DNA of 35,579 bases from Candidatus Heimdallarchaeota archaeon B3_Heim (GCA_003144275.1 NJBF01000038.1:1-35579); one strand, 5' to 3'. Numbered from the stretch's first letter, positions 1 to 10,300 are shown. Translations and numbers: made by a program. Notes: generated by a model from the letters alone, not told the origin.

Positions 1-96
1 TTTCGCGAAATTTCTAAATTTATTGTTTCAATAGTGGCTTGTGGATCATTTATTACTGCTATGGAAGGATTAACGTTAATTATTGAACAGCATTGA
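1..96 (+). CDS. C-terminal end of an unidentified protein (cut by window edge)
   Basis: Frame 1 is open from the first base to a TGA at 94-96 and encodes 31 residues. They are hydrophobic with a few charges and end in LIIEQH. The real start lies outside the window. The segment is too short to assign a family, and an open frame this long could occur by chance, so this is a tentative partial gene. It converges with the minus-strand gene ending at 161. Confidence 0.35.
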   Translation, partial: FREISKFIVSIVACGSFITAMEGLTLIIEQH

Positions 97-160
97 AGAG
101 ATAATAGAACGATAATGAGAAGACGTTGAAAAACGGAGCGTAAACTCGAAGATTGCCAGT

Positions 161-796
161 TCACGCTAATCCTCCCTTCTTCAAAGTGAAAATCCATTTA
201 AATGCATTCATTACCGTCTCAAGATCAAATGAGCTGTTTTTTAGTTCCAATATAAACAGAAAACAAATGAAGATGAGTATTATTTTACACCCAAGACATA
301 TGCGCTGATTTATTCTCCGACTGTCGCGTGAAAGTCTATCGGTAGAAAAACGGATCCTCATTCTAGGTTTTGTGGGTGTATTGAATACATAATTTTTCGT
401 GGGATCTTGTGTAAACAACGTTGGGATGAATCCTACTGGAATCCCTTCATGAGAAAAGATGTCCAGAAAAAGATGAGAACCATAGGCAAGAACAATAGCG
501 CTCATCATAAAGTTGTACCAATCGTAGCCATCAGTGCCAAGTATTAAGATAAAACTCAAGAGGAGCAAGGCGAAGGGACTGTGAGTAGCAGGGTGGCGAC
601 ACCGTTCGGTACAGGTATGAGTTTTGCGATGCACACAGAAATATTTATCCAAAAAATTTGGAATGAGAGCAATGAAACTGAAAAGAACAACCCAAGGAAT
701 AAGGAAGAGCTGGTCGATTACTGAGAATGGACTAAATATAATCATATTGCCTAGAATACAGACAAACGCAAACCAGAAATGAGTATGATTTTTCAA
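161..796 (-). CDS. YdjM/DUF457-like membrane protein, putative metal-dependent hydrolase
   Basis: This 211-residue protein has about four hydrophobic segments (near residues 7-25, 30-45, 75-100 and 172-185). Its histidine-rich motifs are typical of the YdjM (DUF457) integral membrane family, often called metal-dependent hydrolases: HTHFWF at the start, an HRKTH motif after the second hydrophobic segment, a HPATHS motif, and GSHLFLDIFSHEG near residue 107. These conserved His and Asp residues are thought to bind metal. The substrate is unknown. A basic stretch (residues 143-165) follows the last motif and is probably cytoplasmic. An A/T-rich TATA-like sequence (TTTATAAATG, 824-833, read on the minus strand) lies about 30 nt upstream of the start, in line with a short or absent leader. 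Family assignment is good; function is inferred. Confidence 0.65.
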   Translation of the reverse strand: MKNHTHFWFAFVCILGNMIIFSPFSVIDQLFLIPWVVLFSFIALIPNFLDKYFCVHRKTHTCTERCRHPATHSPFALLLLSFILILGTDGYDWYNFMMSAIVLAYGSHLFLDIFSHEGIPVGFIPTLFTQDPTKNYVFNTPTKPRMRIRFSTDRLSRDSRRINQRICLGCKIILIFICFLFILELKNSSFDLETVMNAFKWIFTLKKGGLA

Positions 797-942
797 TTCC
801 TATCAATAATAATTGCTAACATCGTTTATAAATGCAAAATGAAGGTTCAGAACAGGTTTTCCTCACTTATCCTAATTTCAGATATTTAAAGTCTATCCCG
901 AATCAGATATGAAGACTTCTATGTTTATTATGGGGATAATCT

Positions 943-3204
943 TTGGAATCTACAGTAGTTCACTCCAGTAATGTAAATGTGAAATTTTACCAGGAAGATG
1001 TACTGGCTGTCAGTACAGTTAGCCCTCAGAGATCTTTCAAAAAAGATATAGTGTTACTTTCAGTTGTAGCTCTTTCTGCGCGGGAATTAAGCCAGTTTTC
1101 CTTACTTCACAAGGTGGTGGAAGATCACACGGGTATATCAACTTGGAGATCAAACCAGATCACCGAAGAACCGAAGAAATCGCAAAAAAATCCAATCGAA
1201 ATAATCCATACGCATAATTATTTAATCATCAAAGAAAGTTTCTGTGCATATGGCCTTCTACCTGAATTTTTAGTGAAACGAGTATACGAACGGTTACTCA
1301 CCAAACGAACAACAGTACTTAGCACCTTAGCAACTGGATTTAATATCAAAATTTTAGCTAATAATGAATTAATAAAGGTTTTCCTTCAAAAAGCGAATAT
1401 TAAGGCTACTGAACAGTTTATTCCATTTGATAAAGCGTTTCTCCGTCCAATAGTGGAATTAGAGCGAGTTCCAAAACGCCTGTTACCCGATTTGCCATTT
1501 AGTAATAATCCAGTAAATTTTCCTTTAGGAACCCATTTTCTTAATGCACAGAAAGCTGTTGGCCTTACTCAGCAACCAGGGTTGATCATTTTCGGTGGTT
1601 CTGAACAACATTTGTTATTAGCAGCTTTACAGCATTATATCCAGTCCCTGGCGATTACAGGAAAAAAAGTTGTTATTCTAGATTTCGATAATGAGTTAAA
1701 TGGATTTATTTCTGCTCTTGCTCTGCGACAGGTCGAAAATCTTCCCGTCACCGTCTTTCAACTAGGACGAAATCTCAATCTAAATCTTTGTGGAATTGAC
1801 ACCCCTATATCTTTGATATCTCGTAAGAGTCAGCTCACCTATCAAGCTACCGTTTTAACTAATATTTTAGCATTTGCTAGTGGAAATAGTGATATTCAGG
1901 CTAATCTTTCACATCTCCAGATGAAAATTCTGGAAACAATCGAAATTCTCCCTCTAAGAGAACGTTCGTTGAAAAATATTCTCTTCTCAGACAAATTTAC
2001 AGATTCAAATACTGATCTAGAATTTACACTCATGGAGCAGCTCCAGGCTGGTTTACGTCTGTACACGGAATTTCCCGAGCTCAATTCTCACGCTTTCACA
2101 CAAGAGTACGCAACACGACTGACCCCTCAACCTGGCGTGACGCTTTTCCAATTTCCTGTCCCGCTTTTATCAATCAAACGGGTTATTTTTGCCTTTTTGA
2201 TGCACACTTTGGCAATGCGGTGTGATCGAGAAACAATTGTTATTGTAACAAATGCCTCTCAGATTTTTACACAAGAGTATGGAGAAAGAGAGGGCATAAG
2301 TGCCAAACTCTATACTGAAGCACTTGGCAATTCGTTTTCTCAAATAACACGGTTGAGTTGCTTAACCCTTGTCACTTATTCTTTAGTTCGTCTTCATCTC
2401 GATATTCAGCAAGCAAACAATACTGGGATTTACTTCAGATTTAGTAGTAACGAGGATAGAGAATGGATTGCTCGTAGGTATGCCCTCACCCGCTATATGG
2501 AGGATCCAAATAGGTTTCTCCAGAGTCTAGATGGAGAAGGATTGTTATTGAATCAAAGCACTCCTAATACTATTAATCATTTTGTCCCTTATACATTATC
2601 CCCAGTCATTTTAGACCCGTCTTTTACAGAGCGGGTTTATCTGTTATCAGAATCAGAGGAACTCACGAAGAAACAATTTGTTAATTTAATGATAATCTTA
2701 GAACTCCTAACTAAAACAGATGTAGAGAAAGCCCTTCTCCTCCATCAATTAACTGGTTCTGGAATTAAAACTCCCTCTGCTCAGTTGCAGGAGTTCAAAA
2801 AAAGAGGGTACATAATAGAACAGATTCAGGGAGAGAAACATCTATTTTCGATTTCAGAACTAGGAAACACTCTTTTTCAAAAATATAATGATCAAATTGT
2901 CCACCTTCCCCCTTCCCTAAATTCAGATGAATATAAACTTGCCAATATTAAGGAAAACCTGCGAGAACGAGTACATAACATCGAATTATTTGATGATAAT
3001 GAATATCAACAACTAGTGCAGGATATTCAAGAATTTATCGGAGCGTTATTACGTGAATTCTTCTCTACTCAAAATAAAATTGATTGGGGGGTGTTTAGGG
3101 ATTATATTACTTTACTGGATATTGAGGACGAAACTGACAGATTGTTAATCCAGCGAATGGAGCTGTTAGAAAGGATATATTCTGATCTACACAGTAATCG
3201 ATAG
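943..3204 (+). CDS. Degenerate HerA/FtsK-like ATPase with C-terminal winged helix
   Basis: This 753-residue protein resembles the HerA/VirB4 branch of P-loop ATPases in layout, but the nucleotide site looks dead. Around residue 205 the sequence GLIIFGGSEQHLLLAAL sits where Walker A should be and lacks GK(S/T). KKVVILDFDNE follows as the next strand, and a later strand (RETIVIVTNAS, near 430) takes the Walker B position without its acidic pair. Near residues 485-505 NNTGIYFRFSSNEDREWIARRYA resembles the HerA segment after the sensor. Residues about 570-650 look like a winged helix-turn-helix, followed by an acidic helical tail. The start is TTG at 943 with GGGG about 8 nt upstream; nearby ATGs are out of frame. 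It may be a structural or regulatory partner of an active HerA-type motor. Family and role are inferences from motif layout. Confidence 0.5.
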   Translation: MESTVVHSSNVNVKFYQEDVLAVSTVSPQRSFKKDIVLLSVVALSARELSQFSLLHKVVEDHTGISTWRSNQITEEPKKSQKNPIEIIHTHNYLIIKESFCAYGLLPEFLVKRVYERLLTKRTTVLSTLATGFNIKILANNELIKVFLQKANIKATEQFIPFDKAFLRPIVELERVPKRLLPDLPFSNNPVNFPLGTHFLNAQKAVGLTQQPGLIIFGGSEQHLLLAALQHYIQSLAITGKKVVILDFDNELNGFISALALRQVENLPVTVFQLGRNLNLNLCGIDTPISLISRKSQLTYQATVLTNILAFASGNSDIQANLSHLQMKILETIEILPLRERSLKNILFSDKFTDSNTDLEFTLMEQLQAGLRLYTEFPELNSHAFTQEYATRLTPQPGVTLFQFPVPLLSIKRVIFAFLMHTLAMRCDRETIVIVTNASQIFTQEYGEREGISAKLYTEALGNSFSQITRLSCLTLVTYSLVRLHLDIQQANNTGIYFRFSSNEDREWIARRYALTRYMEDPNRFLQSLDGEGLLLNQSTPNTINHFVPYTLSPVILDPSFTERVYLLSESEELTKKQFVNLMIILELLTKTDVEKALLLHQLTGSGIKTPSAQLQEFKKRGYIIEQIQGEKHLFSISELGNTLFQKYNDQIVHLPPSLNSDEYKLANIKENLRERVHNIELFDDNEYQQLVQDIQEFIGALLREFFSTQNKIDWGVFRDYITLLDIEDETDRLLIQRMELLERIYSDLHSNR

Positions 3205-3263
3205 AATTAGAAAGAGTACGTATGCACTCTCTCCAACTGAAAGCATTTGATATTCTCATGTTC

Positions 3264-3283
3264 ACAGGGGGCCTGTCTTTTTG
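3264..3283 (+). terminator. Hairpin plus T-run terminator
   Basis: ACAGG (3264-3268) and CCTGT (3272-3276) form a perfect 5-bp stem around GGG, followed by C and five T. It lies 60 nt after the stop of the HerA-like gene. Archaeal termination depends mainly on the T-run, so the hairpin may be incidental. Confidence 0.5.
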
Positions 3284-3390
3284 TAAAACTAGATTAGGTC
3301 AATGAAGACATGTTAAAGGAAATTCTTAAATAATTACGTGAATATTAAGAATAACAATCTTAGTAATCAAACCTAGGAAAGGTTCACAAA

Positions 3391-4251
3391 GTGGAGATGA
3401 AAGCACGATCTATTGCTAAACACACACAAATATTATTATTTATTATAATTATTAGTCAAATTACTTTTATAAAAGCTGAGACAACCGAAATCAGAACTGA
3501 TGTTTGGGATGAAGGGGATTGGTTAATATATGAGTATATAGCTGGAATAATTGGAGCAAAATATTCTTTCATTGTTACAAGGGTTACAAACGACTACATT
3601 GAATTTACTATAGATATAAATACTTCTTCTGTATTCAAAATAAATACTACATCAGGTGAGATCATAGAACCTTCTCTATCAGGTGAGGTCAACGAACCTT
3701 CTTCAGATCAAAATCAAAGTTCTATTACTGATCTAGGATACTATGGAATCTATCCTAATTTTACAGAAATTATCACTCAATCCAAGATAGAATTTGCAAA
3801 TAATACACTTCTTCACCATTCCCTCTATATATCTCAAGCTCTTATGCGTTTGGAAGGACAACCAGTCGTAATTCCAGTATCAGGATTACTAATAGAAGGG
3901 GCAAATTTTACTAAAATTGATTTCTATAATTATACTTCCGGAATGAACGAAACAACCTGGCAATGGCAAAACTTTACCTTGACAATTGAAGTCCATACCC
4001 CGACCGGTATTTTAATTAATACAATGATATCTGTATTTGGTGGACTGCTCTTTATGGATCTAATAATGCCTCCATATCAAGGATTTGGAACCCTTTTACA
4101 AGCTGTTGATTCTTCTGGGATATTTGAGGTGAGTAATAAAATAGATACTTCTCCCAGTTCGAGCACAACGGGCTTTTTGATAAGTGTAAGTATCTTTCCC
4201 TTCATAATACTGATTTTAATCAATCGAAAACTCAAAAAGAAAATTATTTAA
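3391..4251 (+). CDS. Secreted, C-terminally membrane-anchored protein of unknown function
   Basis: The 286-residue product begins with a basic segment and a hydrophobic signal sequence (about residues 13-28, ending in KAET). A long extracellular region follows, rich in Asn, Thr and Ser with many N-x-S/T sequons, which fits archaeal surface glycoproteins. A serine/threonine stretch (about 252-260) leads into a hydrophobic helix (261-278) and a lysine-rich tail (RKLKKKII), the usual type I membrane stop-transfer. I recognise no catalytic motif. The start is GTG at 3391, with AGGAAAGG ten bases before it; ATG at 3397 is an alternative. The 3' end overlaps the convergent zinc-ribbon gene by 4 nt. 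It is probably a cell-surface protein of unknown ligand. Confidence 0.6.
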   Translation: MEMKARSIAKHTQILLFIIIISQITFIKAETTEIRTDVWDEGDWLIYEYIAGIIGAKYSFIVTRVTNDYIEFTIDINTSSVFKINTTSGEIIEPSLSGEVNEPSSDQNQSSITDLGYYGIYPNFTEIITQSKIEFANNTLLHHSLYISQALMRLEGQPVVIPVSGLLIEGANFTKIDFYNYTSGMNETTWQWQNFTLTIEVHTPTGILINTMISVFGGLLFMDLIMPPYQGFGTLLQAVDSSGIFEVSNKIDTSPSSSTTGFLISVSIFPFIILILINRKLKKKII

Positions 4252-4694
4252 CATACATTATCGGCTATCATATCTATCAACCAATCGAGATAAGCAGCCA
4301 AGCTAATTATGTGGCCTGATTCACAGTATTCCAGATAATGTTTGAGGAGGCGATTGTGGCGGAGAACAAGCTGACCATTACAATACGCACAAAAGGGAAT
4401 AGAACTGAAGACATATACTCCTAAGACAGGACTCCCCATTACATCAGGAGGATAGATCATATCTTCAAGCTCTAGGTACAAATGTGCGTCATCAACGAGT
4501 AATTCTTGGGGGGGCACGCGGTATATCGCCTTGCAATCCATACATTGAAATACTGCTTTTTCTTCTGGTTTATTCTGGAAGCTACTTTTTGGCTCAATAG
4601 AATGTGAAGGTTCCTTTATACTGGCATTTAGCTTCGTTATGAGGTCTTGCACCTCTGGCGTGTGGAAGTTTTTTATATTCATCGAATTCCTCAT
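4248..4694 (-). CDS. Zinc-ribbon protein of unknown function
   Basis: This 148-residue protein has two knuckles, CMDC (about residue 51) and CAYC (about residue 102), the pairs expected of a four-cysteine zinc ribbon with a 50-residue insertion. Another Cys-His pair follows at CESGH. The first 45 residues are polar and probably flexible. The C-terminal 25 residues form a hydrophobic helix (ISLAAYLDWLIDMIAD). It could bind nucleic acid or a partner protein; nothing points to a specific role. Two starts are possible, ATG at 4694 and ATG at 4682. Confidence 0.5.
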   Translation of the reverse strand: MRNSMNIKNFHTPEVQDLITKLNASIKEPSHSIEPKSSFQNKPEEKAVFQCMDCKAIYRVPPQELLVDDAHLYLELEDMIYPPDVMGSPVLGVYVFSSIPFCAYCNGQLVLRHNRLLKHYLEYCESGHIISLAAYLDWLIDMIADNVC

Positions 4695-4780
4695 CTAGCA
4701 TAGTCGTTGAACCTTTTATACTTGAAAGGTCTCAGTATTATTAAATACCCAGTTTTTTTCCTCTATGAGGAGTTAATTCT

Positions 4781-5986
4781 ATGCGTGTATATATCATCCG
4801 CTTTACCTTCCCAAGAAATGTTTTTGAACTGTGTATGGATTTTGAGAAAAACTTCAACAATCTAGCAATGATTTTGGAGGAAAAAGATCTTGGAGATTCT
4901 CACGGTAACTTATTAGAGGCAAACTACTCTGATCTGGAATTTATACAACTTGAACAACAGTTGGGAGGCACAGGAATTTGGACTTTACCCAAAAGTGTAT
5001 TACAGGGGGATATTCTCCTCTTCCAATATAGTCTAGGGAGTCGAAGACGCTTTTTACAGGTGAAAAAAGAACTCTACATAAAAGGTTTAGATCAAAAATA
5101 TGATTGGGCATCTCTTCAGTTGTTTGAATACTCAGGTATAATTGAGCAAGCTCGGGAATATGTAATAGCACAAGAAGAAATTGTCCTCAAACACTGTGGG
5201 AAATATCTTGCCTCAGCAGTAGTTACTGGTTCCTCTTTTTATTATGTAGATGATTATGTACAACAGGGAGGACGTATCTTTGCCTCATATGGCCAGGTTC
5301 ATCTCTTTGAAAATCCCCTTTCTGTTGTTGGTCCTACTTCATTGGTTAAAGAATTGCCTGAATTTGCCAGTCATGGTCCAGTGTCATTCCGTGTCTTCAA
5401 ATCACAAAAGAATCTTGATTTTTTGTTAGAATGCTTAAGAAAAACGAATAACACACTCCCAGATTATCTTACTGGGATTGATTTGTCTCCATCACTAATG
5501 GGGACGAAAATTACCAAACATAATTGGCTTGATCTCTTACCTACGCTTCGAGGATTCCTTTACGAAGACCAAATGAGATTTATGTTTACCGATTTCTTCC
5601 TAAAAGCGTTAGCAGATGGAAAAGTGTTTACTGAAAAAACCGTGGTGAAACCGAGATCCAAAGGAATAGTTGATTATATTATCCAAATTGGGGATATCTT
5701 AATTCCGATAGAAATTAAACTCAACATCCAAACCGAGGCTGATTTTCTAGAGCAGATACTCAAATATACTGGCCCAGCGAAAATCCAATTAACCAATTCC
5801 GAGTCTATATCGTTAGAACACTCAGTTGTAGTAGCCATTGATCAGAATGGTGTGTATTTCTTAAAGGGTGGACATTTTGATGGATGTTCTTCGTCCTTAC
5901 CGATCCTTCCAATTAGCGAGATTACTCCACAGTCAATATTACAGCTAAGAAGGAAAATTAAGGATATATTAAATTTTCCCAAGTAA
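4781..5986 (+). CDS. PD-(D/E)XK nuclease-like protein
   Basis: Residues about 265-345 of this 401-residue protein show the order of a PD-(D/E)XK fold: a helix with a conserved Glu (LRGFLYEDQ), a long helix, then GIVDYIIQIGDILIPIEIKL. The Asp of VDY and the Glu and Lys of EIK would be the metal-binding and catalytic residues. The N-terminal 260 residues have no motif I recognise and may bind DNA or a partner. Such domains occur in restriction, repair and defence nucleases, and the sequence does not decide between them. GAGGAG lies just before the ATG at 4781. It is followed at once by the RING-like remnant on the other strand. The nuclease call is fairly good; the biological role is unknown. 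Confidence 0.6.
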   Translation: MRVYIIRFTFPRNVFELCMDFEKNFNNLAMILEEKDLGDSHGNLLEANYSDLEFIQLEQQLGGTGIWTLPKSVLQGDILLFQYSLGSRRRFLQVKKELYIKGLDQKYDWASLQLFEYSGIIEQAREYVIAQEEIVLKHCGKYLASAVVTGSSFYYVDDYVQQGGRIFASYGQVHLFENPLSVVGPTSLVKELPEFASHGPVSFRVFKSQKNLDFLLECLRKTNNTLPDYLTGIDLSPSLMGTKITKHNWLDLLPTLRGFLYEDQMRFMFTDFFLKALADGKVFTEKTVVKPRSKGIVDYIIQIGDILIPIEIKLNIQTEADFLEQILKYTGPAKIQLTNSESISLEHSVVVAIDQNGVYFLKGGHFDGCSSSLPILPISEITPQSILQLRRKIKDILNFPK

Positions 5987-5990
5987 GAAT

Positions 5991-6098
5991 TCATTCCATT
6001 ATGATTGGTTCATTACAAATAGGACAACGCCCTTTTTGTCGGATCCATTCACCAAAATGACCTACATGAAATAATGTAGAACAGCTAGGACAATTTTT
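5991..6098 (-). pseudogene. Remnant of a RING-like zinc-binding domain
   Basis: The minus strand from 6098 to a TGA at 5991 reads as an intact zinc-finger segment: C-P-x-C, then F-H-x-x-H-F-x-E-W, ten residues, and C-P-x-C, ending in NEPIIME. The spacing resembles the C-terminal half of a RING-H2 domain. There is no start: a TAA at 6099-6101 stops the same frame directly upstream, at a run of seven A. Another frame is open further upstream, so the remnant may have lost its N-terminal part by a frameshift in that run. The reading frame and cysteine spacing are seen; the RING link is inference. The rest of the 5987-6298 gap shows only an A/T-rich promoter-like sequence (TTTATAAATC, near 6242). 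Confidence 0.4.
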
Positions 6099-6298
6099 TT
6101 AAGAAGCCATCCCCCTTGGACCAGTTAGTTCTCAAGTAAGTTCTTGTTCTAAGGATAAGTGGTAAAAAACAAGTACATTTTTTCCGCACCAGTAATAGTG
6201 TTAAATTCCCTTCCATCTGATACCTGAATAATATCTTTTAGGTTTATAAATCACCAACTTTAATAATATCAGTTACTAAGACTCTAGTTGAGTCCGAC

Positions 6299-7156
6299 TT
6301 GAGAATCCGAGATCAAAAAATGTCAATTCATTATGAATCATATATATCGCGTCTACGGTCCATCTGGGAACGTTCTGATAGTGAAAGAGAGCGAATCATT
6401 AATTTGATGAACTCTTTTTTTAATTTAAAGGGTTCTAATTCCTTAGTAAATCTACCACCTTGCTTTTTTAGTGGAAATATTAAATCTCAAGGTAGAATTT
6501 TCCTACTGACTGCGAATCCAAAATTCACACCTATTAGTACTCCTAATGAAATAAAACAGCATGCCATGACAAAATCAACCCGGTGGGATTTTACTAGATG
6601 GACAGATTACTGCTTAAATCGATTTCTAAAATACAAGAAAGAACAAGAAGTTCATCCAATATATAAAGAGGCAATAAAGGTAATTCTTGATTGTTCTTCA
6701 ATAAAGGAATTAAGGAGAAAATTTGGTGATTCTCGAATTGTACTACAAAACAATTTAATTAATTTGGATTGGTGTCCATATTATTCATCTAGCTTTTCGT
6801 CATCCAAATTTCCGTTACAGATTTTGCATAAACAAAAGGCAGAATACGAAAATGTCAGTTCGGAAATCAGTTTATGGAACGAATTATTATTAGATGCAAT
6901 TTCCCTTAATCAACCAAAGTATGTCCTAGTGTTTGGTAAGAATTACGATTTCTGGCTACGATCAATAGCAGATATCGATGATGAACCATTGGTTCGTAGT
7001 CATTCAACAGCCACTATCAATAAGGGATATTTTCGGAATAAATATCACACACCGTTAATTTACACAAATACTAGTCTAAGCGGATCAAATAAAGAATATA
7101 TGCCTTTTATACGAAAAAGACTTCCAACGGTTTTAAACGCTCAGTTTAAGCCTTAG
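6299..7156 (+). CDS. Unrecognised protein, possibly uracil-DNA-glycosylase fold
   Basis: The product is 285 residues from TTG at 6299, or 278 from ATG at 6320, which I prefer since the protein then begins MSIHYESYISRL. A central strand (GRIFLLTANPKF, near residue 65) followed by NLINLDWCPYYSS (near 152) and a later strand YVLVFGKNYDFWL recall the alpha/beta arrangement of the uracil-DNA glycosylase superfamily, where a turn after the first strand and a hydrophobic second motif shape the base pocket. The catalytic His motif cannot be placed with confidence. No operon partner is obvious; the next gene starts 175 nt later behind its own TATA box. It could equally be an unrelated Rossmann-like protein. 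Confidence 0.3.
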   Translation: MRIRDQKMSIHYESYISRLRSIWERSDSERERIINLMNSFFNLKGSNSLVNLPPCFFSGNIKSQGRIFLLTANPKFTPISTPNEIKQHAMTKSTRWDFTRWTDYCLNRFLKYKKEQEVHPIYKEAIKVILDCSSIKELRRKFGDSRIVLQNNLINLDWCPYYSSSFSSSKFPLQILHKQKAEYENVSSEISLWNELLLDAISLNQPKYVLVFGKNYDFWLRSIADIDDEPLVRSHSTATINKGYFRNKYHTPLIYTNTSLSGSNKEYMPFIRKRLPTVLNAQFKP

Positions 7157-7188
7157 TTTTTTGTCTTGATAATGCCGTTATTGAGCTA

Positions 7189-7226
7189 CTTTGGAGAGTC
7201 CTACTTACTAAGATAGGATTCCAAAG
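7189..7226 (+). other. Two-step hairpin in the intergenic space
   Basis: CTTTGGA (7189-7195) pairs with TCCAAAG (7220-7226), and inside it TCCTA (7199-7203) pairs with TAGGA (7214-7218). The element lies between the T-run after the preceding gene (six T at about 7156-7162) and the TATA box of the next. It could be a transcript-end structure or a protein-binding site. Confidence 0.4.
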
Positions 7227-7261
7227 GCTACATACAGCTTCATAAGTCTGCGATTTTATGA

Positions 7262-7269
7262 ATATATAA
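7262..7269 (+). promoter_or_regulatory. TATA box of the 1172-residue protein gene
   Basis: ATATATAA sits 63 nt before the ATG at 7332. A ribosome binding site, GAGGGG, lies about 8 nt before that ATG. A start of transcription about 25 nt after the TATA box would give a leader of about 35 nt. Confidence 0.5.
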
Positions 7270-7331
7270 GGCATTTATCCTATCCTCATTGAATATTCCG
7301 TTAAAAGAAGATCGCAAAGAGGGGCTAAAAG

Positions 7332-10300
7332 ATGTCCACAGAAGAGGAAATGCCAGAAAAAGAAAAGAAAAAGGAACGAGAGGAACAAACAGAGGAGCAG
7401 AGAGAGATATTCACTGAAATAGAGGAAAAATTACTTGCTGAAGGCCCATACAACGATCAAACCATCGTTGAAGCGGAAAATATGGAAATTTCCGAGTCAT
7501 CCCCTCCGGAAGAGATTAATGAGAAGCCTATTGATGACCAAAAAGAGCAGAACATTGAGGATTATGCACTGCGGGAGAATCAAAAGGAAGAAATCAAAAA
7601 GATAGAAGCTAGCTTAGTAACCATGGCAGAGGAAGGGTTTAACGATCAACAGGTAATTTATGAGGAGGAGAGAGAGGAATCAACAAGTGAGCATGTTACA
7701 TCCCAGAAGGAGCAGTTAGGGGAGCAGATAGAAGAGAATAATGAAAAAGTACAAGGAATTGAAGAAATTCCACTTACCCCAGAAAAAAATAGAGATCAAA
7801 TTCAGGAGGAGGTGGAAACACCAAACGTTTTGGAGGTAGAAAGACGTGGAGAAGGTTTAGAAGAATTAGAGACAGTCGTATCAACACAGGAACGCTTCAC
7901 TGATCAACAAATTGTCTGGGAGGATGAAACGCAGAAAGATAGAGTTGTAAAGCTTAGGATCCAAGATAAATCAGATAAAAAAGATATTTTGTTTGAAAAG
8001 AACAGGAGAGAAGCAAATAAGGAGGATGAGAGGCGGTCGCAAAGCCAGATAGTACAGGAGGCTCGTGGACTAAGTAGAGAGGAAACAAAACAGAAAAATA
8101 TCAAACAAAAATCAACACACAAAGAAGAAAACGATACTAGACTATCAGTAATTCAAAGTGGACAACAAGCAACCCAAACAGGGACACACTCAGATCTTAC
8201 AATCCTAGCAAGAGAGTGGAATCAATACATAACAAATGGAGGAAGAATAACAGTAGATATGTGGGAGATATATAACAATATACAGGAGAAGTACAATAAG
8301 CCAATTGTCTTGTACAAAGAAGATGAGGAAATAAATACCTATAGAATGAGCCCAAGTGGGAAATTGTTTTCCCAATTAGATGCTAGTCTATTTAATGAAC
8401 GATTAAGTAACCCCTCCAAACAAATTTCCAAATTACTTGATTATTGGTTAATCCAGAGAGGGAAAAAGGAAGGAATCAAACCGTTTTTTGAAGTTACAAT
8501 TGAGAATCCCAATACTAAAGAAATGGAAACATATTGGATTCCGAATGCGAGACAAAGGGTTTGGAACCCATATGAAGGGAAGGATCAGCGTTTTTTCTAC
8601 GGCCCTCGTTCTGCTGGACGGATGATTACAAATTTCCTGACTGATAAGGTAAGATTATCTCAAAGCAACTTCAATGTGTACTTAAAGTTGGAAGAGAATT
8701 TAAGAATGAAATTCCCTAAATTGGGTATTCAGACTGGAAATATGAGTTTTAACGGCCAGAAAATCTTGTTCAATACGTTTAATAGGTTAAAATATTCAAG
8801 AGAGGTGACAGAAGAAGTAATTCAACTGTTATTCTGGAAATATGTCGATTCACACTCCAAAAGATATATTCAGAATTCTTCTCTCAAAATATCAGAATTA
8901 GTGGAATACTGCAAAGAAAATGAAATTACAGGGAGAAAAAACATTACTCAGATGAAAATATTCGTTCCCAAATCTAATCCTGTTATTCTAAATAATACAA
9001 TGGAAAATAAATTAAATAATGCAATGAATAAACCTTCGACTTCAGGTAGAAATAATGAGCTAACACACAAACCTAAGCTACAAATTGTAACAAAACCGAA
9101 AGATACAGAGGCCTATATAAGTTCTAGACCCATTGTGAAAAACTTATTAACAACTCTTAAGATAATTGAGGATAATTTTGGAATAAATGGTCTTTCACCA
9201 GCATATAAACCACCTAAAAATCTTATCCTCAGTTATGATAATTCTAACAAGAATAAATTAATTATAAACGCAGAATCTGCTGATGATAAAGATCTAGCCC
9301 ATTTTCTACTTGAAGGATTTCAATTGTCATCTAGAAGTAAGACCGCAAAAGGAGCCTTTTGGTTTGGAAAAATTATGCATCCAATGAAAGGAAAAAGTAA
9401 AAATGAGTGGCACAAATTTACGAGCTTTTTGAAATCACGTTCTGAAAGAAAGATTGAGAATCATGATAAATGGTACTCTAGTAAACATGCGGGAGGAGAG
9501 AAAACTGTGAGAAGGAGAATAAATGTTGAAATCGATATTAACGGGTTTAAATTGCTAAAAGCAGAATTAATGGATAATGCGGTATCTCTGGCGAATGATA
9601 GCAGCCATAGAATATGGGTGAAACAGACTCGAGCTGATGCTAGAAGGAATAAAAATCCTACTGATGCACTTAAGCGGGCTGAGGAAAACATTCAATGGTG
9701 GAACAGCATTCGTACATTAGTACCAATTGGTTCTGAGAACTATCAAGAACAAGCATTATTGTATCTTATGAATATTAAAAAATCAGCCGATGAGAGTCTT
9801 GGTAGAACCATTATATCTCAGAAACTTACTAATATTGAATTTTCAAAAATAACACAGGAATTAGAACAAATTTCAATCAGAGAGGTGAAAGACGTAAAAA
9901 CTTCTAAGTTAATGACATTGCATGAGGTGATCCCAGTTGAAGAGAGTCATCGTATAGGATCAATGGGATATGCCTTTGATGTTTTTAACGAACATCTCGG
10001 TGCAAATATTGGTTTTAAGGCTCAATTAGCTTTTATGAACAAGTTTTGTCCTTCTCAAAGTCCACTAGCTGAATACTTGGGATTGGATAAGATTAAATTA
10101 AGGGGTTGTGAAATTGAATTAAAATGGGGTGATCGTAAAGGATATGCAAATACTGGTTTAAGCATGACTGACACTTTCGCTCCAGACGTAATCATAAAGG
10201 ATAAATCAGGAAATCTGTTAGCTGTTATCCAACTGAAGGGTTATTCACAAACTAGAACTAGTATACAACCCAATGTTTCAGTAATCCAATTATTAGAACT

